Shown here: one piece after another, positions 34,826 to 44,462 of the stretch
Layout: each line of letters begins with the position of its first letter
Position numbering within the stretch: the stretch's first letter is position 1
Origin: Tolypeutes matacus
Taxonomy: Eukaryota; Chordata; Mammalia; Cingulata; Chlamyphoridae
NCBI GenBank assembly: GCA_026826555.1
Contig: JAKSZT010054324.1
Span: forward strand, 6,113,063-6,177,062
Direction of reading: 5' to 3'
DNA length: 64,000 bases
Made by a program: the position numbers and the translations under genes
Notes under the pieces: model-generated
What the model was told of the DNA's origin: nothing
Databases searched by the model: none
Seen by the model: only the letters and a program-made list of their open reading frames with translations

Positions 34826-35273
34826 TGTGATGGTTAGGCTAATGTGTAAACTCAGCCAGGTAATTGTGTCCAGGTGTTTGTTCCAGCAAACACTGGGCTA
34901 ATTGTAATACAAGAGCATTTATGGACTTTGATCACCAGTGAGTTTACTGCATGGATGGCTGATTACATCTGCATCAATCAGGGAGATTACATCATCAATG
35001 GGTGGTGCTTTTATCCAATCAGTTGAATGACTTAAAAGGGGAAGTGATTTCAACATTCAGAGAGAATTTCCCAACTCTTGGACAGGCAACTTCTCCCAGG
35101 AACTCATCAACAACCTTTCAATGGACTTTCATCGGAGCCACTGGTTTGCAGCCTGCCTGAGGAACCTGGACTTGTGCATCCCCATGGTCCCGTGAGAGAC
35201 TCTTTTAAAATCTCATATCATTGACAGGTGTCTCCTGTTGCTTCTGTTTCCCGAGAGAACCCTGACTAATACA
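34826..35273 (+). repeat. ERVL-type 5' LTR
   Basis: It begins tgtgatggttaggc and ends gagaaccctgactaataca, the MLT2/ERVL-style TG...CA ends. It contains a 12-bp segment near 34,956-34,967 that the 3' LTR lacks. It would have driven transcription of the provirus. Confidence 0.9.
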
Positions 35274-35276
35274 GCT

Positions 35277-35294
35277 TGGTACCAGGAGTTGTTC
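35277..35294 (+). other. Primer-binding site, tRNA-Leu type
   Basis: tggtaccaggagtt lies three bases after the 5' LTR. It is complementary to the 3' terminal CTCCTGGTACCA common to tRNA-Leu, the primer class typical of ERVL. Confidence 0.85.
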
Positions 35295-35315
35295 TTGAGG
35301 AACAGAGTCTTAAAC

Positions 35316-36255
35316 ATGGGATGTCTGAGGTGGTTCTGGGAGTTTTGTAATTGGCTCTCTACTCTAATAGGACTCAGGGGTACGAATGACTCCCTTTCCA
35401 ATAATGAGGTTGCTAACAGTCCATGGCATGAGCTGGCAATAGAGATACGCAAAATAGCATCATTGGATTCCCCTACTTCCACGCTTATAAGAAGCAAGGA
35501 TCTGGGTGAGAGTGTTTTCAACACCGTAACAGAATTTTGTGAAGTCAAAAAATATAATGATGTTGGTTGGCTCCTTCTAGATATCCTGGATGCAGTTACA
35601 AAAGAAAGAAATGAGCTAAAGTCTTCAAATTTGAAACTTAAATGCCACATGAATGATATGAAAGTTTCTACGTGTGCATTGAAAGAAAATCTTATCTCCT
35701 GTAGCCACAGACTTGAGATATCTGAGAATCAAACCCAGACTTTCATTGTAAGAGTAGCAGAATTACAGAGGAAACTAAAATCTCAACCTTGCAGGGTTTC
35801 TGCAATTAAAGTGAAGGCATTGATTGGAAAGGAGTGGAACCCCAAGGATTGGGACGGAGACATATGAGATGATAATAATATTGGTGGGGACATTGGAACC
35901 CTAAATTCTGCTGAGACTTTACCAGATAAACCTGTGATGGCCTGCCCTGTGGAGACCACACCTTGTCAACCTTGTATCATCCAGCCTCCAGCCTGCCCCA
36001 GGGAGTCCGGACTTCCTTCCAGCCCCTGAAGTGAGTACAAGCCAATTGGAAGCCTGTACTGCCCAGCCCTTGGCCTGCCCCAGGGTGTCTGGACCTCCTC
36101 CCAGCCCTGAGGCAGGTACCAGACAATCTCCAGCATGCACTGCCCAACTTCCAGTCTGCCCTGAGGAATCTGTCTTCCAACCCCTGCCTGAAGAGAATTA
36201 TCCTGTCTCACCAGAAGAAAATGCAAAGGAATGCCATCAGGTCAGTAGCCTGTAA
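35316..36255 (+). pseudogene. ERVL gag, N-terminal part, broken
   Basis: Gag forms the retroviral particle core. The first frame is open upstream of the ATG at 35,316 (MGCLRWFWEF) and runs to a TGA at 35,865-35,867. Its second half is a Lys/Glu/Leu-rich region that looks like a coiled coil (about 35,590-35,780). The same frame stays open after that TGA until about 36,030. Coding sense then continues in the next frame (36,031-36,252) through a Pro-rich segment to a TAA at 36,253-36,255. The frame change coincides with one extra C in the first of three tandem Pro-rich repeats. This is a decayed viral gene, not a host gene. Confidence 0.75.
35992..36235 (+). repeat. Three imperfect tandem repeats of ~81 bp in gag
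   Basis: Units begin at 35,992 (cctgccccagggag), 36,074 (cctgccccagggtg) and 36,155 (tctgccctgaggaa). The first spacing is 82 bp and the second 81 bp (27 codons). They encode Pro/Cys/Ser-rich sequence. The third unit is the most diverged and its end is approximate. Confidence 0.8.
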
Positions 36256-37002
36256 GACATCTCTAATCCTTCTCCTTACCCACGCCCCCCACCCCTCTTG
36301 TCTTGGAGACCTATTACTAGACTAAAATCACAACAAGCCCCCAAAGGTGAAATACAAAGTGTGACCCATGAGGAAGTACGCTATACTCTGAAAGAACTGC
36401 ATGAGTTTTCCAACTTATATAGACAGAAATCAGGGGAATATGTGTGGGAATGTATACTAAGGGTATGGGATAATGGTGGAAGGAATATAAAGTTGGATCA
36501 GGCGGAATTTATTGATGTGGTCCCACTAAGCAGAAATTCTGGATTCAACGCTGTAGCTCGAGGGGTAGAAAAGGGTTCTAACAGTTTGTTTGGGTGGCTG
36601 ACTGAAGCATGGACCAAACGATGGCCTAGCTTGTCTGATGTTGAGATGCCTGATTTGCCGTGGTATACAGTAGATGAGGGGATTCAAAGGCTTAGAGAGA
36701 TTGGAATGCTAGAATGGATTTACCATTTGAGACCTGCCCACCCACCCCAGGAATGTCCAGAGGACACACCTTTAACCAGGACTGTGAGGAATAAATTTGT
36801 AAGACTAACTCCATCTTCTCTGAAGAGCTCTGTGGTTGCTCTTCTCTGCAGTCCAGATATTACTGTAGGGAGGGCTGTAATGGAATTGGGATCCTTAAAT
36901 ATTATGGGGATGATCGGATCTTCGCCCAGTAAAAGTCAAATATCGGCAGTTAATCGCCAAAGGTTAGGTGGGCGTGGCTACCACAATGAAAGACAGATTT
37001 AA
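36256..37002 (+). pseudogene. ERVL gag capsid-like segment, long open frame
   Basis: This frame stays open for about 249 codons after the TAA at 36,253. It shows ERVL gag capsid-style sequence: RQKSGEY then WDNG near residues 42-60 of the part starting at 36,298, and EGIQRLREIGMLEWIY near residues 127-142. The mouse restriction gene Fv1 descends from ERVL gag, so this is the region where domestication would be sought. Here, however, stops lie on both sides and there is no independent start context, so I call it a remnant. No zinc-knuckle (CCHC) is seen. Confidence 0.75.
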
Positions 37003-37292
37003 ACAACACACAGAATAGTCTGAGTCACATGGAGTTATGGCGTTGGCTAATAGATCATGGGGTACCCAGAAGTGAAATACATGAGCAGTCTACTAAATTT
37101 CTTCTGGATCTGTATAAGCAGAAGAGTTCTAAGTCAAGTGAACAAAATCCTAACTCTAATTACAGACGCAAAGAACCAGGGCCAGCTGAAGTGCTTGCTG
37201 AAGGTAACTGGAACATGGAATGGGTAGTGGAAGAAGGTAGTGATAAATATGAACTTCGACCACATGACCATTTACAGAAACGAGGACTGTAA
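37003..37292 (+). pseudogene. ERVL gag C-terminal remnant
   Basis: A frame at 37,029-37,292, different from the capsid-like frame, opens MELWRWLIDHGVPRSEI. It continues into a charged, basic-then-acidic tail that ends before the non-coding stretch leading to the 3' LTR. It probably follows capsid after a frameshift near 37,000-37,028. No CCHC knuckle or protease motif is present. From 37,293 to 37,606 I see only non-coding sequence. Confidence 0.6.
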
Positions 37293-37617
37293 TGGTCATG
37301 AACCCTTCTTCCATGTTTCGTTATGAGTATGATTGTATATATACACAAAATGAATTTCTTTGTTTTCTTCCCCTATCATGAAAAGTTGTATTAATTCCAC
37401 ATCATAATATTTAAGGATGTCAAGTTTAAGAGTGAATATTACCCAAGGACTTGCACCCTGTTCTGTGGGGAATTAATGCGTTTCCGGTTATACGCAGGGG
37501 AGTTGAACATTGTTAGGCGGAAATATATATGTATGCTTGTCTGTTATTGTTTTTACTTAAGAGACTAAGTATGGTTTAGGGTAATGTGTATGATTGCCGA
37601 GTTGACAAGGGGTGGAC

Positions 37618-38063
37618 TGTGATGGTTAGGCTAATGTGTCAACTGGGCCTAGTAATTGTGTCCAGGTGTTTGTTCCAGCAAGCACTGGGCTAATTGTAAT
37701 ACAAGAGCATTTATGGACTTTGATCACCAGTGAGTTTACTGCGTGGATTTGCATCAATCAGGGAGATTACATCATCAATGCGTGGTGCTTTTATCCAATC
37801 AGTTGGATAAAACTTACTTAAAAGGGGAAGTGATTTCAACATTCAGAGAGAATTTCCTAGCTCATCCTTGGACAGACAACTTCTTCCAGAAACTCATCAA
37901 CGACCTCTCATTGTACTTTCATCAGAGCCACTGGTTTGCAGCCTGCCTGCAGAACCTGGACTTGTGCATCCCCATGGTCGCATGAGAGACTCTTTTAAAA
38001 TCTCATATTATTGACAGATATCTCCTGTTGATTCTGTTTCCCGAGAGAACCCTGCCTAATACA
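37618..38063 (+). repeat. ERVL-type 3' LTR
   Basis: It begins tgtgatggttaggc and ends aaccctgcctaataca. It aligns with the 5' LTR over its whole length with scattered substitutions, lacks a 12-bp segment near 37,750, and has a few extra bases near 37,808. A purine tract precedes it, and it is followed directly by the TSD atggt. Confidence 0.9.
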
Positions 38064-38068
38064 ATGGT

Positions 38069-38529
38069 ATTGGTGTAAATGTAGATAAATAGATCCATGA
38101 AACAAAATATAAATTTAGAAATGAAAAAAAAAAAAAAAAAAGAAATGGACCACAGGCAATTCTATTGGAAAAGTTTAGTCTTTTCAACAAATGGTGTTGG
38201 AAAAACTTAACCTCCATATTTTAAAAAATGAACTGCAATTCATGCCTTGTACCAAATACAAAACTTAACACAAAGTGGCATACAGACTAAAATGTAAAAC
38301 TTTAAACTATATAATTTCTAAAAGGAAACAGGTGTGGGAGGTGGGCAACATGGGAATCCCAGTGGGTTCCATGTAATATTTTGGGTAATCTAAGCACCTC
38401 TTAAAATATATATATATATATATATATATATGACATTTTTGTAAGCAAATGCTCATATATGCATATATATTTATATATCATTTTACAAATATTGGTATGT
38501 ATTGCGAAAATTTTGATTTTTACCCACAA

Positions 38530-38560
<31 letters not shown>

Positions 38561-38930
38561 GGAAACAGGTGAAACAAATGAAACAAATGATGATATATCT
38601 GTATAGTGGATTACAACATTAAAATGGGTGTGCTATTAATACATACTACCATGCTACGCCATAGATGATTTCAAAATAACAATGCTGAGTAAAAGTACCT
38701 AGGCAGAAAGAGTATGTATATGTGATTCCATCTCTATAAAATTCTAGGAAATGCAAATTAATGCGCAGTGACAGAAAGCAGATCAGCGATTCCTTACAGA
38801 CCGGGTGCAGGAAATGGAAACAATGATTGCAAAGGAGCAATAGAAAATGTTTGAGCATGATGTATAGTCTATCATCTTGATTTGATTATTTAATATGTAA
38901 GTCAAAACATATTACCATGTGTTATTGAGG
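38069..38930 (+). mobile_element. Ancient L1M, second segment (ORF2 3' part and 3' UTR)
   Basis: L1 sequence resumes exactly after the provirus. It contains tcttttcaacaaatggtgttgg (ORF2), acaaagtggcatacagactaa, then gctgagtaaaagtacctaggcag and gacagaaagcagatcagcg of the 3' UTR. Together with 32,600-34,820 it is one old L1 split by the provirus. An L1 tail (38,335-38,556) is inserted within it. An A-run lies at 38,124-38,141. Confidence 0.8.
38320..38571 (+). mobile_element. 5'-truncated L1 3' end with 15-bp TSD
   Basis: The insertion (38,335-38,556) lies between perfect copies of aaaaggaaacaggtg (38,320-38,334 and 38,557-38,571). It starts in an L1 3' UTR phrase (caacatgggaatccc, then atgtaatattttgggtaatc). 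After a TA microsatellite it continues with tttatatatcattttac and tttttacccacaataaaa, then an A tail. The same end sequence occurs at 14,963-15,132. Confidence 0.85.
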
Positions 38931-40459
38931 TATTAATTTCCTATTTCTTGGAGGTCACTCTCCCTGCCCCCCACCACCCCGTCTTTTTTCTCTTTCTTTG
39001 CTAGCTATTGGATATACAGGCATAAAAATGGCCACTTTAGAGAATGACTTTAGCTGCTTAATTAAAAGCAGAGAGCCATTCGCCAGGCAGATATTGCTGG
39101 GTATTGCATTACTGATTGTTTAAGACCCTAACTCTCCTTCAGTTGTATTTCTTTAACGTAGCTGTATAACCTGTCCCATATTCTATGTACTTTTGCGTCT
39201 TATGATCCTCAGCTATGAAGATCCTCAGCTGCCCATGAACCAGTGGACATGTTTTGCTTGCTTTGGACAATATCTCCAAGTCCAATGCAAGTTTATTTCC
39301 TGCCCTCTTCCCCATGTCCTTTAGACAATGAATAGCCAATGCAGGAATATTACAGCCCTATTTCCCTGTCTCCAGTTTGGACAGACTCTGAAGTTTAATT
39401 TATAGTGAAGAGTTCCCCTATGGGATCAAACTGGATCTAGCATTTTGCCTAAAATCATACCCTTGTTGACTTCTTCCCCTTCCATTCCTGCTTTTCTTCC
39501 TCTGTTACATGTTTCATCTGTAAGCGCTTTCTTAATGAATGTTTTGCACACAAATATTTTTCTCAGGGTTTTCTTCTGTGCCCTGAGACAGAGGTATTGT
39601 TAGAAAATGAGAGTCCAGAAGCTTTTCCTCAAAACGGGATAATGTTGAATGAGAGAGAAAACCAAACTGTCCATTTCAAATGTTGTTGTTGAAGACATGA
39701 ATCCTAACAGTTCTGGTGATTATCTACAGAGCATTTTTCCAAATTTCCATTTTAGGTAATGTGTTTAAATCCTTTTATCTATTTTAATCATGCAGTTATT
39801 GGCTAAGTGATGTGTTTTTCTTGTGATTAGGATTATAAATCAGAATCAATGGCCATTCTGCTCGTCCCCATTTCCATCCTTATAGTTGTAGTTCAAATAA
39901 ATTATAAATAAGGACAAAAAGGTCAATTATTGTAGAGTGAAAAGGAGTCTGTATTTCATCATATGAACTTAACATTTGCTTGATCCTTGCAACATGTTGA
40001 CATTGCTATTGAAGATTTTATTTTTCTTTCAAAGCTGTCTTAACCCATAGTCCCTGGATGAGCATTACATAATTCATCATATGACCTGGAATATGAAACT
40101 TTTTGTGTAGATACTTTGTATTTTCCTGGGGAGAAAGCCAAAACTTTCATGAGATTCTAAATGTTGTTATCTTTTTGCTTATCGATACAAAGAGATAAAG
40201 AATTCTGGTCTTCCCACTCTGCTGACTTCCTTGAAGGACTGCTCTTCCTTTATCATTTTACTTTTATGAAAATATACTCTCATGGATCCCCTATCTCATT
40301 GTCTTTACTTTTCTTATTTTCTGTTTCTTCTTATTCTTGAAATATATAGTTATGTTTTCTCCTAGATTATTTCTTGACAATTCTTTTATCTCTAAATTCC
40401 CTCAATGAATCCAGGTATGCCCATGATTTCATGTCACCCTCTCTGTTAGAATCTCTTAC
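38931..40459. other. Unassigned sequence
   Basis: No confident gene or repeat. The minus frame 39,139-39,339 shows no domain. Confidence 0.45.
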
Positions 40460-41620
40460 AAATGTTTGTCTGTGACCCTGATTTTTCTCTAAAGCTTCAC
40501 TTTTCATATCCCCAACTTCCTATTAGCCTATCTATTCAAATGTCACATAGACATTCAAAATTGAAATGCTTCTCCCAGCACCTATTTCTTTCTGTGATAT
40601 TTCTCTTTATCAGTAAGATTGGAGAGCCTCAAAATCGAATTCCATTTCTCCTCATTTACTTCTAATTTCTGACTCCAAGTCCTATCATTCTTCAGTATTT
40701 CTCTGGAAAATATTCTTTCTATTCTTAGTACCCTCATCATATTTCAAGCCTATCATATTTCCCAAGATTTCTCTATTCAAATCATTCTATACATAAAAAG
40801 GTATGCTTTCTAAAGCTCAGCTCTGTTCAGTTCTTCTGCTATATACTCCCTTTATGTTAAGCTACTATTTACTGAATAATATCCAGTCCCTTAGCCCAGA
40901 AAAAAAACAAAACAAACAAAAAAAAACTTATATAATCCACCCATCTTACACAAGTCTTACCTTTTCATTCTCGAAATTCCCTGTAAATCTCAATTTTGCT
41001 ATGCTGAATATATTCCTGACTTTCTTGGCCCTATGTATTAGAGATGTAGTGGGTTTTTTTGTTTTTTTTAAAGATTTATTTTATATATTTATCTCTCCTG
41101 ACCCCCTCATTGTTTGCACTTGCTGTGTCTGTTCATCTTCCTTGTTTCTTTAGGAGGCACCGGAAACTAGCCCGGTACCTCCATTGTGGGAGGGAGACCC
41201 TTAATTACTTGAACAATCTCCATTCCTTGCTTTGTTGTGTCTCTCGTTAAGTTTTTCTTCTTGTGTCTCTTGTTGCTTCAGCTTGATGTGCCTGCCCATC
41301 GCACCAGCTCGCTTGATTCTTTAGGAGGCACAGGAACCGAACCAGGGACCTCCCAGGTGGTAGGCAGGAGCTCAATCACATGAGCACATCTGCTTCCCAA
41401 GATGTAGTTTTAATGTCTTGCCATCTATCAAGCAATCCTTGATTTCCCTAACGCTAGCATTCACTAGGTTACTTTTTGTCACCCTTGTCATCCTGCAGAA
41501 TCCTTTCTCCAACTCCATTGTGCTTCAAGATAGAATCTTAACCATATGTGTCCTTGACTTTGTTTCAGCTGTTAGAATCTTGCATATAGTAGGCTCTTAA
41601 TGAATTATACCAGAAGAAAA
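40460..41620 (+). repeat. L2-type LINE, sense, interrupted by a DAS SINE
   Basis: Decayed L2 phrases run in order on the plus strand: catatccccaacttcctattagcc and gtcacatagacattcaaaattg near 40,507-40,565, and gatagaatcttaaccatatgtg near 41,530. The 3' terminal form cttgcatatagtaggctc follows at about 41,580. L2 is an ancient mammalian LINE, and no coding frame survives. The DAS dimer at 41,051-41,399 splits it. Confidence 0.5.
41042..41408 (-). mobile_element. DAS-type dimeric SINE with 9-bp TSD, antisense
   Basis: The SINE (41,051-41,399) is flanked by agatgtagt at 41,042-41,050 and 41,400-41,408. On the minus strand it begins gggaagcagatgtgc and has a first B box ggttcggttcc. A linker rich in AAGC/GAGACAC follows, then a second decayed tRNA-like unit (ttgttcaagtaattaagg, ggtgcctcc). 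The 3' end is aaataaatcttt plus an A tail. Plus-strand frames (40,803-41,250) partly overlap it and are not genes. Confidence 0.88.
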
Positions 41621-42540
41621 AACAGTAATAATCTATTTTATTAATATTACTTTGTTAAGAGAAGTTTTGAATCTTAACCTTTATTCTTCTCTTTAAGGAA
41701 ATTCCATATCAATTGTATTTCAGTCCATGCTAGCAACTTTCAGAGTCCTGGATAAATAAAGCCAGTACTGAGAAATGTTAAATAACCTACATGTCATGTG
41801 AACAGAAGGGACAATCAGTGGTCAAGTCATAAATACTAGAATTTGGTAAGAGGAACATATTCAGGCACTTTCTAAACAATTACAAAGAAGGAAATATTAT
41901 TAATATGGTTAGTTTGTTAAATGAATATTGTGCCAAATGATCTCAAATTTAAAAGGTAACAGTTTAAACAGTTTTATAGAAATTTACTCCCAAAATCACA
42001 CCCCTAAAAGTAGCAGGCATTAATCATATGCTACAAGGATGCATGCATTTTACAGGACCCAAATGTTTTGCAGTTGAATGCAATGGATAATGCACATTTT
42101 AACAACATCAAAATATATTATATATATATAATATATTATCATTTTAAACTCTAATATAACCTTTCTCACAAAAATCTATTATATTACAGATTAAAGAGGC
42201 AACATGATTGTGGGATCCACCAATCTAAGTAAAATTGTAAAGTAAAATATAAATTACTTGACTAGTTTTCAGCACATACTGAACAAAATCACATCCATCA
42301 AATAGCTGATTAGTATAGAGTAAAAAAGATAAATGAAGTTTGGGTTGTAATTTATATTTCATTGTTAGCTTAAAACTAATAATTTCAGGCATTTTACTTC
42401 ATGAAAGTAACTGAAAGACAATGATTAAAAATTATTAGGAGATGAACTAGTCCCAATATGGAAAATAAACCATAAAAATTTTGTGTATATGCCTCAGCAT
42501 TTTTAATAGTTCATTGGTAATAATTTTCCCTACACAATAT
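41621..42540. other. Unassigned AT-rich sequence
   Basis: No gene or confident repeat. A TA-rich tract lies at about 42,113-42,138. Confidence 0.45.
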
Positions 42541-42544
42541 ATTT

Positions 42545-42645
42545 TGTCTAGTTTTATACATGTTATCTCACTTAATACTTTCAAAAAACCCATGAGAAGC
42601 ATGGTGTTCCCATTTTATCATATGAAGAAAATTATGTCAGTTTAA
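42545..42645 (-). repeat. MIR fragment, antisense
   Basis: tacatgttatctcacttaat and ggtgttcccattttatc are the antisense form of the MIR 3' half. Confidence 0.5.
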
Positions 42646-42706
42646 TTATTTGCTATTAAAAAAATATTTTAAAACAGAAATAAACATTTAAGAATTGGAA
42701 CATTTT

Positions 42707-42874
42707 ATCTTTGGGGTATTTTTTTTTTAATATTTTTTTTTTATTTATTTTTAAAGATTTTATTTATTTATTCATTTATCCCCCCCTTGCTGCTTGTGCT
42801 CGCCGGGTCAGCCAACCACACCATGCAGGCAGGCTTTGCCTTCACCAGGAGGCCCCGGGAATCTTTGGGGTATT
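42707..42874 (-). mobile_element. DAS-III-like SINE, 5'-truncated, with TSD
   Basis: The duplication atctttggggtatt occurs at 42,707-42,720 and 42,861-42,874, and matching T residues make the exact 3' edge ambiguous. The insert carries the DAS-III tail and body on the minus strand (aaagattttatttattt, cttgctgcttgtgctcg, gccttcaccaggaggccccggg). It stops within the B-box region, so the tRNA head is missing. This copy could not be transcribed by pol III. Confidence 0.88.
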
Positions 42875-43080
42875 TAAGTATCTCCTATATCCAGCAAATA
42901 TCCAAACGACACATGATGGAGCCTTATTACTAAATTAATTTACATTTCACTAAATGTATATGTAGATATGTAATATAAAATGTAATTTTGTATGAAAATA
43001 AAATTACTTTAATCAAATATATTTAAAATATCATATTATATAACTTAAATATTTATACATATATAAATAAATTTATACAC
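42875..43080. other. AT-rich unassigned sequence
   Basis: Very AT-rich with no assignable element. Confidence 0.4.
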
Positions 43081-43535
43081 TGCTTTAGTTTCCTACCTGC
43101 TAACACAAATACCATACAATGGGTTGATTTAAATTGCAGGAATTTATTGGCTTGCAGTTTTAAGGCTAAAAGAAATCCAAGATCAAGGCACTAGCAAGGA
43201 GATGCTTACTCCCCAAAGACTGGTATTCTAGGACGGGCTGCCCATGATCCTTAGTCCTTGGCTTTTAATCACATGGTAATGCACATGGTGGCATCTTCTT
43301 CTGGATTCCACTTGCTTCCAGCTGCTGGCTGCTCCCTGCAGCTTCTTTCTGTGTCCAATTTACTTTGCTTAGAAGGACTTTAGCCATATTGGCTTAAAGC
43401 CCACATTCATTCAGTTTGGGGACACCTTAACTAATATCTTCAAAGGTCCCATTTACAAATGGGTTCACACTCACAGGACCAGGGGTAAGGACCTGAACGT
43501 GTCTATCGCAGGGGACATGACTCAATTGCCAAAAT
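43081..43535 (-). mobile_element. Solo LTR of xenarthran MaLR-like type, antisense
   Basis: The sequence opens tgctttagtttcctacctgc and continues ataccatacaatgggttgat, ggaatttattggcttgc, ggcatcttcttctggattcc and aaatgggttcacac. The minus-strand 3' end is marked by the ccaataaattcc polyadenylation area. It ends near ctcaattgcc. I recognise the style of LTRs abundant in armadillo DNA but cannot name the subfamily. No internal region is attached and no clear TSD was found. Confidence 0.65.
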
Positions 43536-44315
43536 GCATATTATATTATATATAATATTTATATAATTTATAGTTTTATATATTAAATATTTGATGTTTC
43601 TTTATTGCATATAAATATTTAAATTTATTCTACGAAATAAATCAACTCAAATTTACATTTATATTTTGATTCACTTTGGTCAATATCTTAATGGATAAAT
43701 GTACATTGTATATAGCTATATATAACATATAAAGTTATATATTTTATACTATCACATGCACATGTATATGTAATAGTTATGTAACATATATTGTTTATAT
43801 CATCATACCATTATTTGTAACTCATAGAATTAGCTTACAGATCCACATATCTAAAGGCAAAATTCAATTCAATTCTCGTTAATGGAGGGTAAGGGAAGGT
43901 CTATTAACCTTCTGGATATGGAGATAGGTCCATGGACTTACCATGGCCTCCCTTAATTCTTCAAATAAGATTCAAGTATAAAGGATGAGGCACTATTAGC
44001 ATTATTCATGACAGGTTTAAGAGAAGGAACCAAATAATAAAAATAGATGTTAAACATCAGTGTACTACTTAAGTATAAAGACAGGAAAATTTTAGCACTA
44101 CAACTTTGTCTTGGGAACTATGATTTGAAAGTGAGTTTTTAAAAATTATTTATTTTTGCACAGGGGATGCTATTTTTTTTTAAGGTGCATCACAGGAAAC
44201 TGGAAATATTCAACATCAGGTAGAACTTTTGTGCAAAGGGACTGTATATTCTAAATATTCATATAGTTATAGAAGTTATTATACATGTCCACAACCCCAG
44301 CTCATCGGTGCTATA
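43536..44315. other. Unassigned AT-rich sequence
   Basis: TA-rich, with no gene or confident repeat. Confidence 0.45.
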
Positions 44316-44319
44316 CTAC

Positions 44320-44462
44320 AAACTTGTTTAAAGTGTTTAGTTTAATGCCTACTTTCTGAAGGCTCAGAAACATGAGTAACCTGCCCACAGATCTCAGCAA
44401 ATGGCACATATATGACTAACCCTGAACCTCTGACTCCAAAGCTCCATTTTCCATTGGGCTGT
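44320..44462 (-). repeat. MIR fragment, antisense
   Basis: aaggctcagaaacatgagtaacctgcccacag and cctgaacctctgactcc are clear antisense MIR core phrases. Confidence 0.65.

Larger units (their letters stand above)
34821..38068 (+). mobile_element. ERVL-type endogenous retrovirus, gag-only, two LTRs, 5-bp TSD
   Basis: A complete provirus (34,826-38,063) lies between atggt pentamers at 34,821-34,825 and 38,064-38,068. It comprises a 448-bp 5' LTR, a primer site tggtaccaggagtt at 35,277-35,290 matching the 3' end of tRNA-Leu, a 2.34-kb internal region with gag-like frames, a purine tract (about 37,607-37,616) and a 446-bp 3' LTR. The internal region is far too short for pol and shows no protease, RT, integrase or env motif. 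It is therefore a non-autonomous element that would have needed a related ERVL in trans. By eye the LTRs differ at roughly 25-30 positions plus indels, so the insertion is not recent. Confidence 0.9.

Noticed and set aside
35238..37292. A host gene built from the gag frames
   Set aside because: Stops at 35,865 and 36,253, frame changes near 36,025 and 37,000, and intact proviral context argue for a decayed ERV, not a domesticated gene.
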